A DNA stretch of 36,717 nucleotides. Origin: an uncultured Bacteroidaceae bacterium. GTDB lineage: Bacteria > Bacteroidota > Bacteroidia > Bacteroidales > Bacteroidaceae. Location of the stretch: contig CAJOLW010000028.1 in the NCBI GenBank assembly GCA_905235525.1, positions 1 through 36,717 of the forward strand, given 5' to 3'. The position numbers were made by a program, and so were the translations under genes. This document shows, piece after piece, positions 8,521-15,844 of this stretch. Numbering within the stretch: position 1 is the first letter of the stretch; the number at the start of each line of letters is the position of its first letter. The notes beneath the pieces are model-generated. The model was not told the origin of the DNA. It worked only from the letters and a program-made list of their open reading frames with translations, and made no database searches.

Positions 8521-10107
8521 ATGCTGAAACTAACCCGTCGAATTCTCGCCATTGTGTTTTGGCTGGGAATCACACTTTTATTTCTCGACTTCACGGGAAC
8601 TGTACAACCTTTCCTCGGTTGGATGGCAAAAATGCAGTTCCTGCCCAGTGTGATGGCGATGAATCTCATCACTATTGCCATTGTGGTGATTGCCACCCTC
8701 ATCATGGGGCGACTCTACTGCTCCATCGTCTGTCCCCTCGGCGTCATGCAGGACTTTTTTGCATGGATTGGGCGATGGAAAGTATTCCGCAAGAACAAGA
8801 AAGCAAAGTTCGCCAACAAGTACAGTTATTCGGAAGAGAAGAAGTGGCTGCGACTCACAGTGCTCGTCCTTTTCATCATCATGCTGTTGGCAGGATTCAA
8901 TGCAGGCATGGTGCTTCTGGCACCTTACAGTGCCTATGGACGCATTGTCGCCTCACTGCTACAACCTATCTATATAGGCATCAACAATCTGCTTGCCCAA
9001 TGGTCGGAAGCGCATGACAACTTCCTCTTCTATCAGGTGGAGCCGCATGAGAACCCCACCCTTCTCATCATCGTGGCTGCGGTGACAGCCATTGTGCTCT
9101 TTGTGCTTGCTTTCATGCATGGACGCACTTACTGCAACACTATCTGCCCCGTGGGCACTACGCTGGGGTATCTTGCCAAGTTCTCATGGCTGAAAATGCA
9201 GGTTCAAGAAGACAAGTGCATCAAATGCGGGCTCTGCGAGAAGAACTGCAAGGCGGCTTGCATCAAGGTGGAGAAGGGGCAACCCGTCAAATTTGACTAT
9301 ACACGATGCGTGGCATGTGGTGATTGTCAAGCGGTATGTGGCAAGAGTGCGCTGCATCTGGTTCCAACCAAGAAAAGAAGCAAAGCCTCCAGCCATGCTG
9401 ATGCCGCATCCGACCTTTCGCGCCGCTCCTTCCTTGCCGTCACGGGCACGGCTGTTGCGGCTGCCACCCTCAAGGCACAGGAGAAAACGACAGATGGTGG
9501 ACTCGCAACTATCGAAGACAAGGTCATTCCTGAACGCAAGACACCACTCACCCCTCCCGGCTCACTCTCGGCTGCCAATCTGCAACAGCATTGCACCGCT
9601 TGTCAACTCTGTATTGCCAACTGCCCCAACGGGGTGTTGCGTCCATCCACCAACATGGAGCATTTTTTGCAGCCCGAAATGCAATATGACAAAGGCTATT
9701 GCCGTCCTGAATGCACACGTTGTGCCGATGTTTGTCCGGCTGGAGCCATCCGCCCCATCTCAAAAGAAGAAAAGACGGCTATACAAATCGGTCATGCCGT
9801 GTGGGTGAAGGAGAATTGTCTGCCCATTGCCGACGAACAGAGGTGTGGCAGTTGTGCTCGCCATTGCCCTGCTCAAGCCATCCAGATGGTGCCCATTGAC
9901 ACAAGCATCAAGCAGAACCCCGATGACCAACAGTGGTATGATGGTGAGGGCAACAAGTTGGATTGGCGCGCCGTGAACGACCTGCTGATGATACCTGTGG
10001 TCAACAATGAGAAATGTATTGGCTGTGGCAAGTGCGAGTACCTCTGTCCTGCTCGCCCATTCAGTGCCATCTATGTAGAAGGACACGAAAAACATCGCGA
10101 GATATGA
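8521..10107 (+). CDS. NapH-like membrane polyferredoxin with an internal Tat motif
   Basis: 528 residues. Four hydrophobic helices (about 5-25, 45-63, 112-137, 180-200) carry two NapH/NosR-type CxxxCP motifs on the cytoplasmic side (C67/C71 and C205/C209). Two [4Fe-4S] motifs follow (C233-C236-C239-C243 and C263-C266-C269-C273). Then comes SRRSFLAVTGTAVAAATL, with the twin arginines at 301-302 and a hydrophobic stretch after it. This looks like a Tat signal in the middle of the protein. Beyond it are four more cluster motifs (from C358, about C394, about C415 and C499). The positive-inside rule puts residues 210-300 in the cytoplasm. If the Tat motif works, residues ~325-528 face the periplasm. 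I infer electron transfer from a quinol or cytoplasmic donor to a periplasmic partner. The stop overlaps the next start (ATGA). Confidence 0.85.
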   Translation: MLKLTRRILAIVFWLGITLLFLDFTGTVQPFLGWMAKMQFLPSVMAMNLITIAIVVIATLIMGRLYCSIVCPLGVMQDFFAWIGRWKVFRKNKKAKFANKYSYSEEKKWLRLTVLVLFIIMLLAGFNAGMVLLAPYSAYGRIVASLLQPIYIGINNLLAQWSEAHDNFLFYQVEPHENPTLLIIVAAVTAIVLFVLAFMHGRTYCNTICPVGTTLGYLAKFSWLKMQVQEDKCIKCGLCEKNCKAACIKVEKGQPVKFDYTRCVACGDCQAVCGKSALHLVPTKKRSKASSHADAASDLSRRSFLAVTGTAVAAATLKAQEKTTDGGLATIEDKVIPERKTPLTPPGSLSAANLQQHCTACQLCIANCPNGVLRPSTNMEHFLQPEMQYDKGYCRPECTRCADVCPAGAIRPISKEEKTAIQIGHAVWVKENCLPIADEQRCGSCARHCPAQAIQMVPIDTSIKQNPDDQQWYDGEGNKLDWRAVNDLLMIPVVNNEKCIGCGKCEYLCPARPFSAIYVEGHEKHREI

Positions 10108-11519
10108 AAGACCTGAACAGAAGAGATTTCCTCAAGATAGCGGGGGCTGCCACAGCCACCGCAGCCATTGCCTCATGCGGAGGTAGTACAAACGGAGAAT
10201 TGGGTGACCTTGACCCTGCCGGACACCACACTGGAGCCATTCCTACGGATAAAATGACCTATCGCACCAATCCCAATACGGGCGACAAGGTGTCAATTCT
10301 CGGCTATGGTATGATGCGTTTGCCAAACAAGCCTGCCAGTCCCACCAGCGATCCCAGCGCACCAACTCCCGAAGAGATTGACCAGGAGCAGGTGAACAAA
10401 CTGGTGAAGTTCGCCCTCGACCATGGCGTGAACTATTTCGACACCAGCCCTGCCTACTGCCAAGGGCACTCGGAGGAGAGCACAGGCATTGCACTCAAGG
10501 CTTCTGGTTACGACCGTTCCAAGTTCTACATCGCCACTAAGTTGAGTAACTTTGCCCCCCAACAGCAAACCTACGAGGAGGGAGTAAAGATGTTCCAGAA
10601 CTCACTCAAATACTTGCAGACCGACTACATTGATTATCTGCTGCTGCACGCTGTGGGAGGAGGAGGTTTGGAGAATCTTCACCAACGCTTCCTCGACAAT
10701 GGCGTACTCGATTACCTGATGGAACAACGTGAAAAGGGGGTTATCCGCAACCTTGGATTCTCTTTTCATGGAGACGTGGAAGTGTTTGATTACCTACTCG
10801 CCAACCACGACAAATACCATTGGGACTTTGTACAGATTCAAATGAATTATGTGGATTGGAGACTTGCCAACGAGACTAACCCAAGCAATGTAGATGATTT
10901 GTATGGAGAGTTGGAGAAGCGAGGCATTCCTGCAGTCATCATGGAACCACTGCTTGGTGGACGTCTCTCGAAAATGCCCGATCACATCGTCGCCACCCTC
11001 AAGCAGCAACGTCCCGAGGATAGCGTGGCATCGTGGGCATTCCGATATGTAGGCAGCAAACCTAATGTGCTCACCGCCCTAAGTGGTATGACCTACATGG
11101 AACATTTGGAGGATAACCTGCGCACTTACAGCCCACTCACACCTCTCAACGAGCAGGAACAGAACTGGCTTGAGACAGAGATTGCAGACCTCTATGTATC
11201 CTACCCTATCATCCCTTGCAATGACTGCAAATACTGCATGCCTTGTCCCTTCGGACTTGACATTCCTGCCATTTTCGTTCACTACAACAAGTGCGTCAAC
11301 AAAGGAAATGTGCCAGAAAATCAGCAAGCGGCAAACTATCAGCAAGCACGACGAGCCTTCCTTGTCGGCTACGACCGCTCTGTGCCCAAACTCCGTCAGG
11401 CAAACCACTGCATCGGGTGCAACCGCTGTTCTCCTCATTGTCCGCAGAACATTCGTATTCCGCAGGAACTACAACGCATTGATGACTTTGTGGAGAAACT
11501 GAAACAAAACACTCTATAA
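10104..11519 (+). CDS. Tat-exported lipoprotein: aldo/keto reductase with C-terminal 2[4Fe-4S] domain
   Basis: 471 residues from ATG at 10104, which overlaps the previous stop by ATGA. A longer frame from 10014 has no support. The N-terminus is a Tat signal (NRRDFLKIAG, R6-R7) ending in a lipobox (IASC, C25), so the mature protein should be a lipid-anchored Tat substrate. The aldo/keto reductase barrel follows (GYGMMRLP, YFDTSPAY, ATKLS, DYLLLHAVG), with the Asp, Tyr, Lys and His of the catalytic tetrad all present. Near the C-terminus CNDCKYCMPCP and CIGCNRCSPHCP form a two-cluster ferredoxin domain. The family is known as iron-sulfur aldo/keto reductases, and the substrate is unknown. Close coupling to the upstream polyferredoxin suggests that it receives or delivers electrons there. 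Confidence 0.9.
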   Translation: MKDLNRRDFLKIAGAATATAAIASCGGSTNGELGDLDPAGHHTGAIPTDKMTYRTNPNTGDKVSILGYGMMRLPNKPASPTSDPSAPTPEEIDQEQVNKLVKFALDHGVNYFDTSPAYCQGHSEESTGIALKASGYDRSKFYIATKLSNFAPQQQTYEEGVKMFQNSLKYLQTDYIDYLLLHAVGGGGLENLHQRFLDNGVLDYLMEQREKGVIRNLGFSFHGDVEVFDYLLANHDKYHWDFVQIQMNYVDWRLANETNPSNVDDLYGELEKRGIPAVIMEPLLGGRLSKMPDHIVATLKQQRPEDSVASWAFRYVGSKPNVLTALSGMTYMEHLEDNLRTYSPLTPLNEQEQNWLETEIADLYVSYPIIPCNDCKYCMPCPFGLDIPAIFVHYNKCVNKGNVPENQQAANYQQARRAFLVGYDRSVPKLRQANHCIGCNRCSPHCPQNIRIPQELQRIDDFVEKLKQNTL

Positions 11520-11542
11520 CCCAACTCTAAAACCCAAACAAA

Positions 11543-11758
11543 ATGATACAGCCCTTAATCCTCGGTCTCGGATTGCAAGAGATTATCGTTATTCTTGTCA
11601 TCGTACTCCTCCTCTTCGGCGGAAAGAAAATCCCCGAACTCATGCGTGGTGCAGGCAAGGGTGTCCGTGCATTCAAGGACGGCATGAAAGAACCCACCAT
11701 GGATGATGAAGTGAAAAATGATGGCACGACAAGCGATGAGGTAAAAGATGAAAAGTGA
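11543..11758 (+). CDS. tatA: Sec-independent protein translocase subunit TatA
   Basis: 71 residues. A single N-terminal membrane helix (LQEIIVILVIVLLLFGGKK) is followed by the amphipathic helix IPELMRGAGKGVRAFKDGM, with the FG hinge and conserved Pro and Gly residues of TatA/E. An acidic, charged tail ends the protein. TatA forms the pore that lets folded proteins cross the inner membrane. It starts 23 bases after the reductase stop. Its stop (TGA, 11756-11758) is in the same reading frame as tatC. Confidence 0.93.
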   Translation: MIQPLILGLGLQEIIVILVIVLLLFGGKKIPELMRGAGKGVRAFKDGMKEPTMDDEVKNDGTTSDEVKDEK

Positions 11759-11773
11759 AAATTTGCCATTGCC

Positions 11774-12502
11774 TTGACTTTCTGGGACCATCTTGAAGAA
11801 CTGCGTCATGTGCTACTGCGATGTATCATTGTCATAGCACTTTTCGCCATCCTCGCCTTTGTGTTCAAAGACGAGGTTTTTGCCATTATCTTCGCCCCTA
11901 AGAGCCCCGACTTCCTGCCATGTCTTTTCGGTTCATCTCCTGACATACAACTCATTAACACAGAACTGACCCGTCAGTTCATTATCCACATGATGACTAG
12001 TTTTTATGTCGGTCTAATCGTGGCAGCACCTTACATCATCTATGAACTATACCGCTTTATTTCCCCTGCCTTATACGAAAACGAGCGGCGCTATTCTACG
12101 CCTCTCGTCGTCTCTGCCTATGTGATGTTCATGGTAGGCACACTTTTCAGTTATTTCATTGTTTTCCCCATCACATTCCGCTTCCTGGGCAACTACCAAG
12201 TGGAAAAATCGGTGGAAAACCTCATCTCACTGGAAAGTTACATCGACACCCTCGTATTCCTTTCTCTCGCCATGGGACTCGTTTTCGAAATTCCCATCCT
12301 TTCATGGTTATTGGGACGACTCGGCATCCTCCACAAAGGACAGATGCAACAATATCGTCGTCATGCCATCATCATCATCTTGGTCATTGCCGCCATCATC
12401 ACCCCCACTTCCGATGCTTTCACGCTCGCCATCGTATCAGTGCCCATGTACATCCTCTATGAGGTGAGCATTCTGCTCGTTCCGCGTTCACAATGCCGCT
12501 AA
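11774..12502 (+). CDS. tatC: Sec-independent protein translocase subunit TatC (start uncertain)
   Basis: 242 residues from a TTG at 11774. It is the Tat signal receptor. TFWDHLEELRHVLLRC matches the conserved N-terminal cytoplasmic motif with its key Glu, and FISPALYENERR carries the conserved periplasmic-loop Glu. Six membrane helices can be traced. No ATG lies in frame between the tatA stop and this point. An ATG at 11748 opens a nine-codon frame that stops across the TTG (11775-11777), so one missing base may have cut off the original start. The 3' end overlaps the convergent coaX by 15 bases. The C-terminus is short but normal for the family. Confidence 0.85.
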   Translation: MTFWDHLEELRHVLLRCIIVIALFAILAFVFKDEVFAIIFAPKSPDFLPCLFGSSPDIQLINTELTRQFIIHMMTSFYVGLIVAAPYIIYELYRFISPALYENERRYSTPLVVSAYVMFMVGTLFSYFIVFPITFRFLGNYQVEKSVENLISLESYIDTLVFLSLAMGLVFEIPILSWLLGRLGILHKGQMQQYRRHAIIIILVIAAIITPTSDAFTLAIVSVPMYILYEVSILLVPRSQCR

Positions 12503-13192
12503 ACCCTTAAATACCAAGTAAGGGTCGTGTGTGACAGGGCAGGTGATGTCTGCCGAGAAGTCGAAGGTGTTACCACCTGTGATAAAGACATGTAAATCAG
12601 GATATGTGGACAAGAGTTGGCGGATGTAACCCTCCATCTCGAAACGAGCACCATTGACTGCGGCTGAAAGCATGTGGGTACGGGTGTCATAGCCCAACAA
12701 CACCGCTTCTTTCTCCGCTTCAATCTGCGGAAGCAATGCCGTATGCTCATGCATGGCATTGAGCCTCAACTGCACACCAGGAGAGATGGCACCACCCAAC
12801 AAACAACCATCAGCAGAGAAAAGATCGTATGTAATACAAGTGCCTGCATCTATAATCAGCAAGGTATGCTCAGGATCTTGGGCAATGGCACCGATATCTG
12901 CTGCCCAACGGTCGGCGCCATAAGCGGCAGACACCCCCTTGACGGGTTTGACAGGACAAGGCACCGAAGGGGTGAGCCATAGCACGGGGACATCTAATTG
13001 TGCCAATGCTTCTTGCAGTTCCCAATCCTCACCCGCCACCGTGGAGAGGCGCACGTCCGCAATGGGGAATGTTCTCATGAGCCGAACAAAGGTTTCCTTC
13101 CACGACTCATTCCGACGCTCGAAATGTACGATGTCTGTTTCCATCACCGCTAACTTGGCAGATGTATTTCCTATGTCTATCAATAACTTCAT
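12488..13192 (-). CDS. coaX: Type III pantothenate kinase
   Basis: 234 residues. It phosphorylates pantothenate, the first step of coenzyme A synthesis, in the cytoplasm. The ASKHA-fold motifs are present: DIGNTSAK at residues 6-13 (phosphate 1), GADRWA (substrate site), IDAGTCITYD (phosphate 2) and the TGGN loop near the C-terminus. Type III kinases are typical of bacteria without a canonical CoaA. It starts 28 bases after the ispG stop, at the end of the rpoN-to-coaX run, and converges on tatC with a 15-base overlap. Confidence 0.95.
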   Translation of the reverse strand: MKLLIDIGNTSAKLAVMETDIVHFERRNESWKETFVRLMRTFPIADVRLSTVAGEDWELQEALAQLDVPVLWLTPSVPCPVKPVKGVSAAYGADRWAADIGAIAQDPEHTLLIIDAGTCITYDLFSADGCLLGGAISPGVQLRLNAMHEHTALLPQIEAEKEAVLLGYDTRTHMLSAAVNGARFEMEGYIRQLLSTYPDLHVFITGGNTFDFSADITCPVTHDPYLVFKGLAAL

Positions 13193-13220
13193 GCCGTATG
13201 TCTTCAGACTGCATTCTTCT

Positions 13221-14621
13221 TTATGATTCCAAATCCTTCTCTATAAACCGCATCAGCCGTTCTACTGCGTCAGCCTCTGGAATGTTTTTCTCAATGCACT
13301 GCTTCTGTTTGTAGAGCGACACCTTGCCCACGCCGGCCCCTACATAACCATAATCGGCATCAGCCATTTCACCAGGTCCATTCACGATGCAGCCCATAAT
13401 GCCGATTTTCAAGGTGGCAAAGCGTTTGTCGGTCTTGGCACGTTGACTCACAGCCGCACGAATCTTGGCAATCGTCTCTTCCAAGTTGTAGAGTGTGCGT
13501 CCGCAACCCGGGCAACTGATATATTCGGTCTTCGTGAACTTGATACGGGCGGCTTGCAAAATGGCATCTGCCAATTCCGTCAGTTTTTCCTCGGTGAAAC
13601 CGCTATTTTTGATTACTAATTGATGTGCCAATTGGTCGATGAAAAGGGCACCAACGGTCATGGAAGCCTTCAACTGCAAGTCTTCCCAATTCTTCTCATG
13701 GAATTCAACCGCGACAGTGTCGTTGGCTATCGTTTCTTTCGTTTTTTCACGAAGAGCAGCACATTCCTCGATAGAATCGACTAATTTTTTCGCCACAGGA
13801 ATCTCTCTTTCAGGTGCTTCCGACAAAGAAACACGAATAGTGTCACCTATGCCTTCACAGAGCAAGGCACCGATACCAACGGCACTTTTAATGCGTCCGT
13901 CTTCCCCTTCGCCTGCCTCCGTCACACCCAAATGCAGAGGAAAGGCCATTCCCTCCTTCTCCATTTGCTTCACCAACAAACGTACCGTACGTACCATCAC
14001 CACCGTGTTACTGGCTTTGATGGAGATGACCACATCTTTGAACTGCTCTCGCACACAGATACGCAAAAACTCCATGCACGATTCCACCATCCCTTCTGGC
14101 GTGTCGCCATAACGGGACATGATGCGATCACTCAGGGAACCGTGATTCACACCAATGCGAATGGCTGTGTGATGTTCCTTGCAGATGTTGAGGAACGGCA
14201 CGAAACGCTCATCTATCTTTTTGATTTCATCGGCATATTCAGCATCCGTATATTCCAACTTCTTGAAAGTTCTGGCAGGGTCCACATAGTTACCGGGATT
14301 GACACGAACTTTCTCGCAGATGGTGGCAGCCGTATCTGCCACAGCAGCATTGAAATGAACGTCAGCCACCAATGGCACATTATAGCCATCGGCTCGAAGT
14401 GCCTCACTGATATTACGCATATTCTGCGCCTCACGCTGCCCCTGTGTGGTGAAACGAACAATTTCGCCACCAGCATCAACGATGCGTTTCGCCTGAGCCA
14501 CAGACCCCTCCGTATCCATTGTCGATGTATTTGCCATTGACTGCACACGGATAGGATAGGCACTACCTATCATCACTCCACCCACATTTACGGCGGTTGT
14601 TGTTCTTCTCTGATAACTCAT
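13221..14621 (-). CDS. ispG: 4-hydroxy-3-methylbut-2-en-1-yl diphosphate synthase, short-insert form
   Basis: 466 residues from ATG at 14621 (MSYQRRTTTAVNVGG). A longer frame from 14669 would run into purE and adds residues unlike the family. The enzyme makes HMBPP from the cyclic diphosphate in the non-mevalonate isoprenoid pathway. The TIM-barrel part is closely Bacteroidetes-like (RVQSMANTSTMDTE, VADVHFN, VRINPGN-type, GVNHGSLSDRIMSRYGDTPE). The cluster domain has SCPGCGRTL and GCIVNGPGEMADADYGY, with the three Cys and one Glu that hold the [4Fe-4S] cluster. The insert between barrel and cluster domain is only ~85 residues. From memory the long Bacteroides form has about 130 more. Confidence 0.95.
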   Translation of the reverse strand: MSYQRRTTTAVNVGGVMIGSAYPIRVQSMANTSTMDTEGSVAQAKRIVDAGGEIVRFTTQGQREAQNMRNISEALRADGYNVPLVADVHFNAAVADTAATICEKVRVNPGNYVDPARTFKKLEYTDAEYADEIKKIDERFVPFLNICKEHHTAIRIGVNHGSLSDRIMSRYGDTPEGMVESCMEFLRICVREQFKDVVISIKASNTVVMVRTVRLLVKQMEKEGMAFPLHLGVTEAGEGEDGRIKSAVGIGALLCEGIGDTIRVSLSEAPEREIPVAKKLVDSIEECAALREKTKETIANDTVAVEFHEKNWEDLQLKASMTVGALFIDQLAHQLVIKNSGFTEEKLTELADAILQAARIKFTKTEYISCPGCGRTLYNLEETIAKIRAAVSQRAKTDKRFATLKIGIMGCIVNGPGEMADADYGYVGAGVGKVSLYKQKQCIEKNIPEADAVERLMRFIEKDLES

Positions 14622-14649
14622 AAGCATGGATAAAAGATGTGCTATATGT

Positions 14650-15159
14650 TCAGTTACATTTATAGGCAAACTTCACCTCTTTCAGTTCCGCGTTTGCCTT
14701 CTCAATTTTCTGACGAAGTCCATTTTTATAGGCAGCAAATTTCTCCGCCAAAGCCTCATCTGAGAGTGCCAACATCTGCACGGCAAGAATGCCCGCATTG
14801 AGTGCCCCATTGATTGCCACTGTGGCAACAGGAATGCCCGGAGGCATCTGGAGCATAGAATAAACAGCGTCGATTCCATCGAGCACACTACCCTTCACGG
14901 GGACACCGATGACAGGTAGCGTAGTGCTGGCAGCAATCACGCCAGGCAGTGCTGCAGCCATACCGGCACCAGCAATGATGACTTTGATACCACGCTCCTT
15001 CGCCCCCTTAGCGAACTCCTCGACAGCATCGGGAGTGCGATGAGCAGAAAGGGCGTTGATTTCAAATGGAATTTCCATTTCATCGAAGAACTTGGCAGCC
15101 TTCTCCATCACTGGGAGGTCTGACGTGCTGCCCATAATGATTGACACAATTGGTTTCAT
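14650..15159 (-). CDS. purE: N5-carboxyaminoimidazole ribonucleotide mutase
   Basis: 169 residues. It converts N5-CAIR to CAIR in purine synthesis. GSTSD at residues 10-14 and SAHRTP with catalytic His40 are the class I PurE signatures. GAGMAAALPGV and PVIGVPV follow as expected, and the length is normal. A shorter frame inside (14682-14888) is a shadow. It is 39 bases from the upstream membrane-protein gene and 28 bases before ispG, so an operon is likely. Confidence 0.97.
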   Translation of the reverse strand: MKPIVSIIMGSTSDLPVMEKAAKFFDEMEIPFEINALSAHRTPDAVEEFAKGAKERGIKVIIAGAGMAAALPGVIAASTTLPVIGVPVKGSVLDGIDAVYSMLQMPPGIPVATVAINGALNAGILAVQMLALSDEALAEKFAAYKNGLRQKIEKANAELKEVKFAYKCN

Positions 15160-15198
15160 TTTCTATCTTATTTTACATTTAACATATTCCATCGTCAA

Positions 15199-15822
15199 CT
15201 ACATCCAACTAATCAATATAAACACCATTGTGCATAGATAACCTATGCCAAAACCCACCAGCACTTGTGCAAGACTGTGCTGCCGCAAAACAATACGGCT
15301 GGTGCCTAACACCCCCGAAATCAGGAGCAACGCACAAAACGGCCATACAGGATTATACAAGAACAAAATGCTAAAAGCATTAAGTGCTCCGACCAAACCG
15401 CCCATACCTACCATGTGTGTACTCACCTTCCACCAGGCATTGATCACAACACAAACAATTTGACATATCAGTGCCGACATCACCACGCCACGAAAAAACA
15501 TCGCCATATTCATTTTCGTCATAATGACCAGACATGCGCCATAACTCAGCAATGTCACAAGATAAGGCATATGGCGATGTTCTCGATGACTCAATTCAAG
15601 ATGCGTCCACTTCTTGAATAACCGAAATGTCGTAATACCCATTGTAGGAATAAAGACTGTGAAGAAAGACACCAAACAGATAACAAAAATTTTGTAACCC
15701 CATGGAAGCATCCTCATATAACTGAACAAGAACAGCGCAAAGAACACCCATAAAGGTGCGTACAGCGGCATGAAAAGTGTTGAAACCACTTTCGCAATCT
15801 TAATCAGTTTCTTATTATCCAT
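15199..15822 (-). CDS. PAP2-like multi-pass membrane protein with altered catalytic motifs
   Basis: 207 residues from ATG at 15822; a GTG at 15852 would overlap rpoN by 8 bases. About six hydrophobic helices are present. The order of motifs recalls PAP2 lipid phosphatases: a His/Arg-rich patch (SHREHRHMPY) where the first motif should be, STHMVG in place of PSGH, and SRIVLRQHSLAQV in place of SRxxxxxHxxxD. The third motif keeps Ser-Arg and the nucleophilic His, but the Asp partner is Gln. It may therefore be inactive or act differently. It likely works on lipid or undecaprenyl phosphates in the inner membrane, by family only. Confidence 0.7.
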   Translation of the reverse strand: MDNKKLIKIAKVVSTLFMPLYAPLWVFFALFLFSYMRMLPWGYKIFVICLVSFFTVFIPTMGITTFRLFKKWTHLELSHREHRHMPYLVTLLSYGACLVIMTKMNMAMFFRGVVMSALICQIVCVVINAWWKVSTHMVGMGGLVGALNAFSILFLYNPVWPFCALLLISGVLGTSRIVLRQHSLAQVLVGFGIGYLCTMVFILISWM

Positions 15823-15844
15823 ACAATTCCGAATTCTTCCATTA

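Noticed and set aside
10014-10103. Upstream extension of the aldo/keto reductase
   Set aside because: It lies inside the previous gene in another frame. The ATG at 10104 gives a proper Tat signal and an ATGA overlap.
14622-14669. Upstream ATG for ispG
   Set aside because: It overlaps the purE coding end, and the extra residues do not resemble the family's N-terminus.
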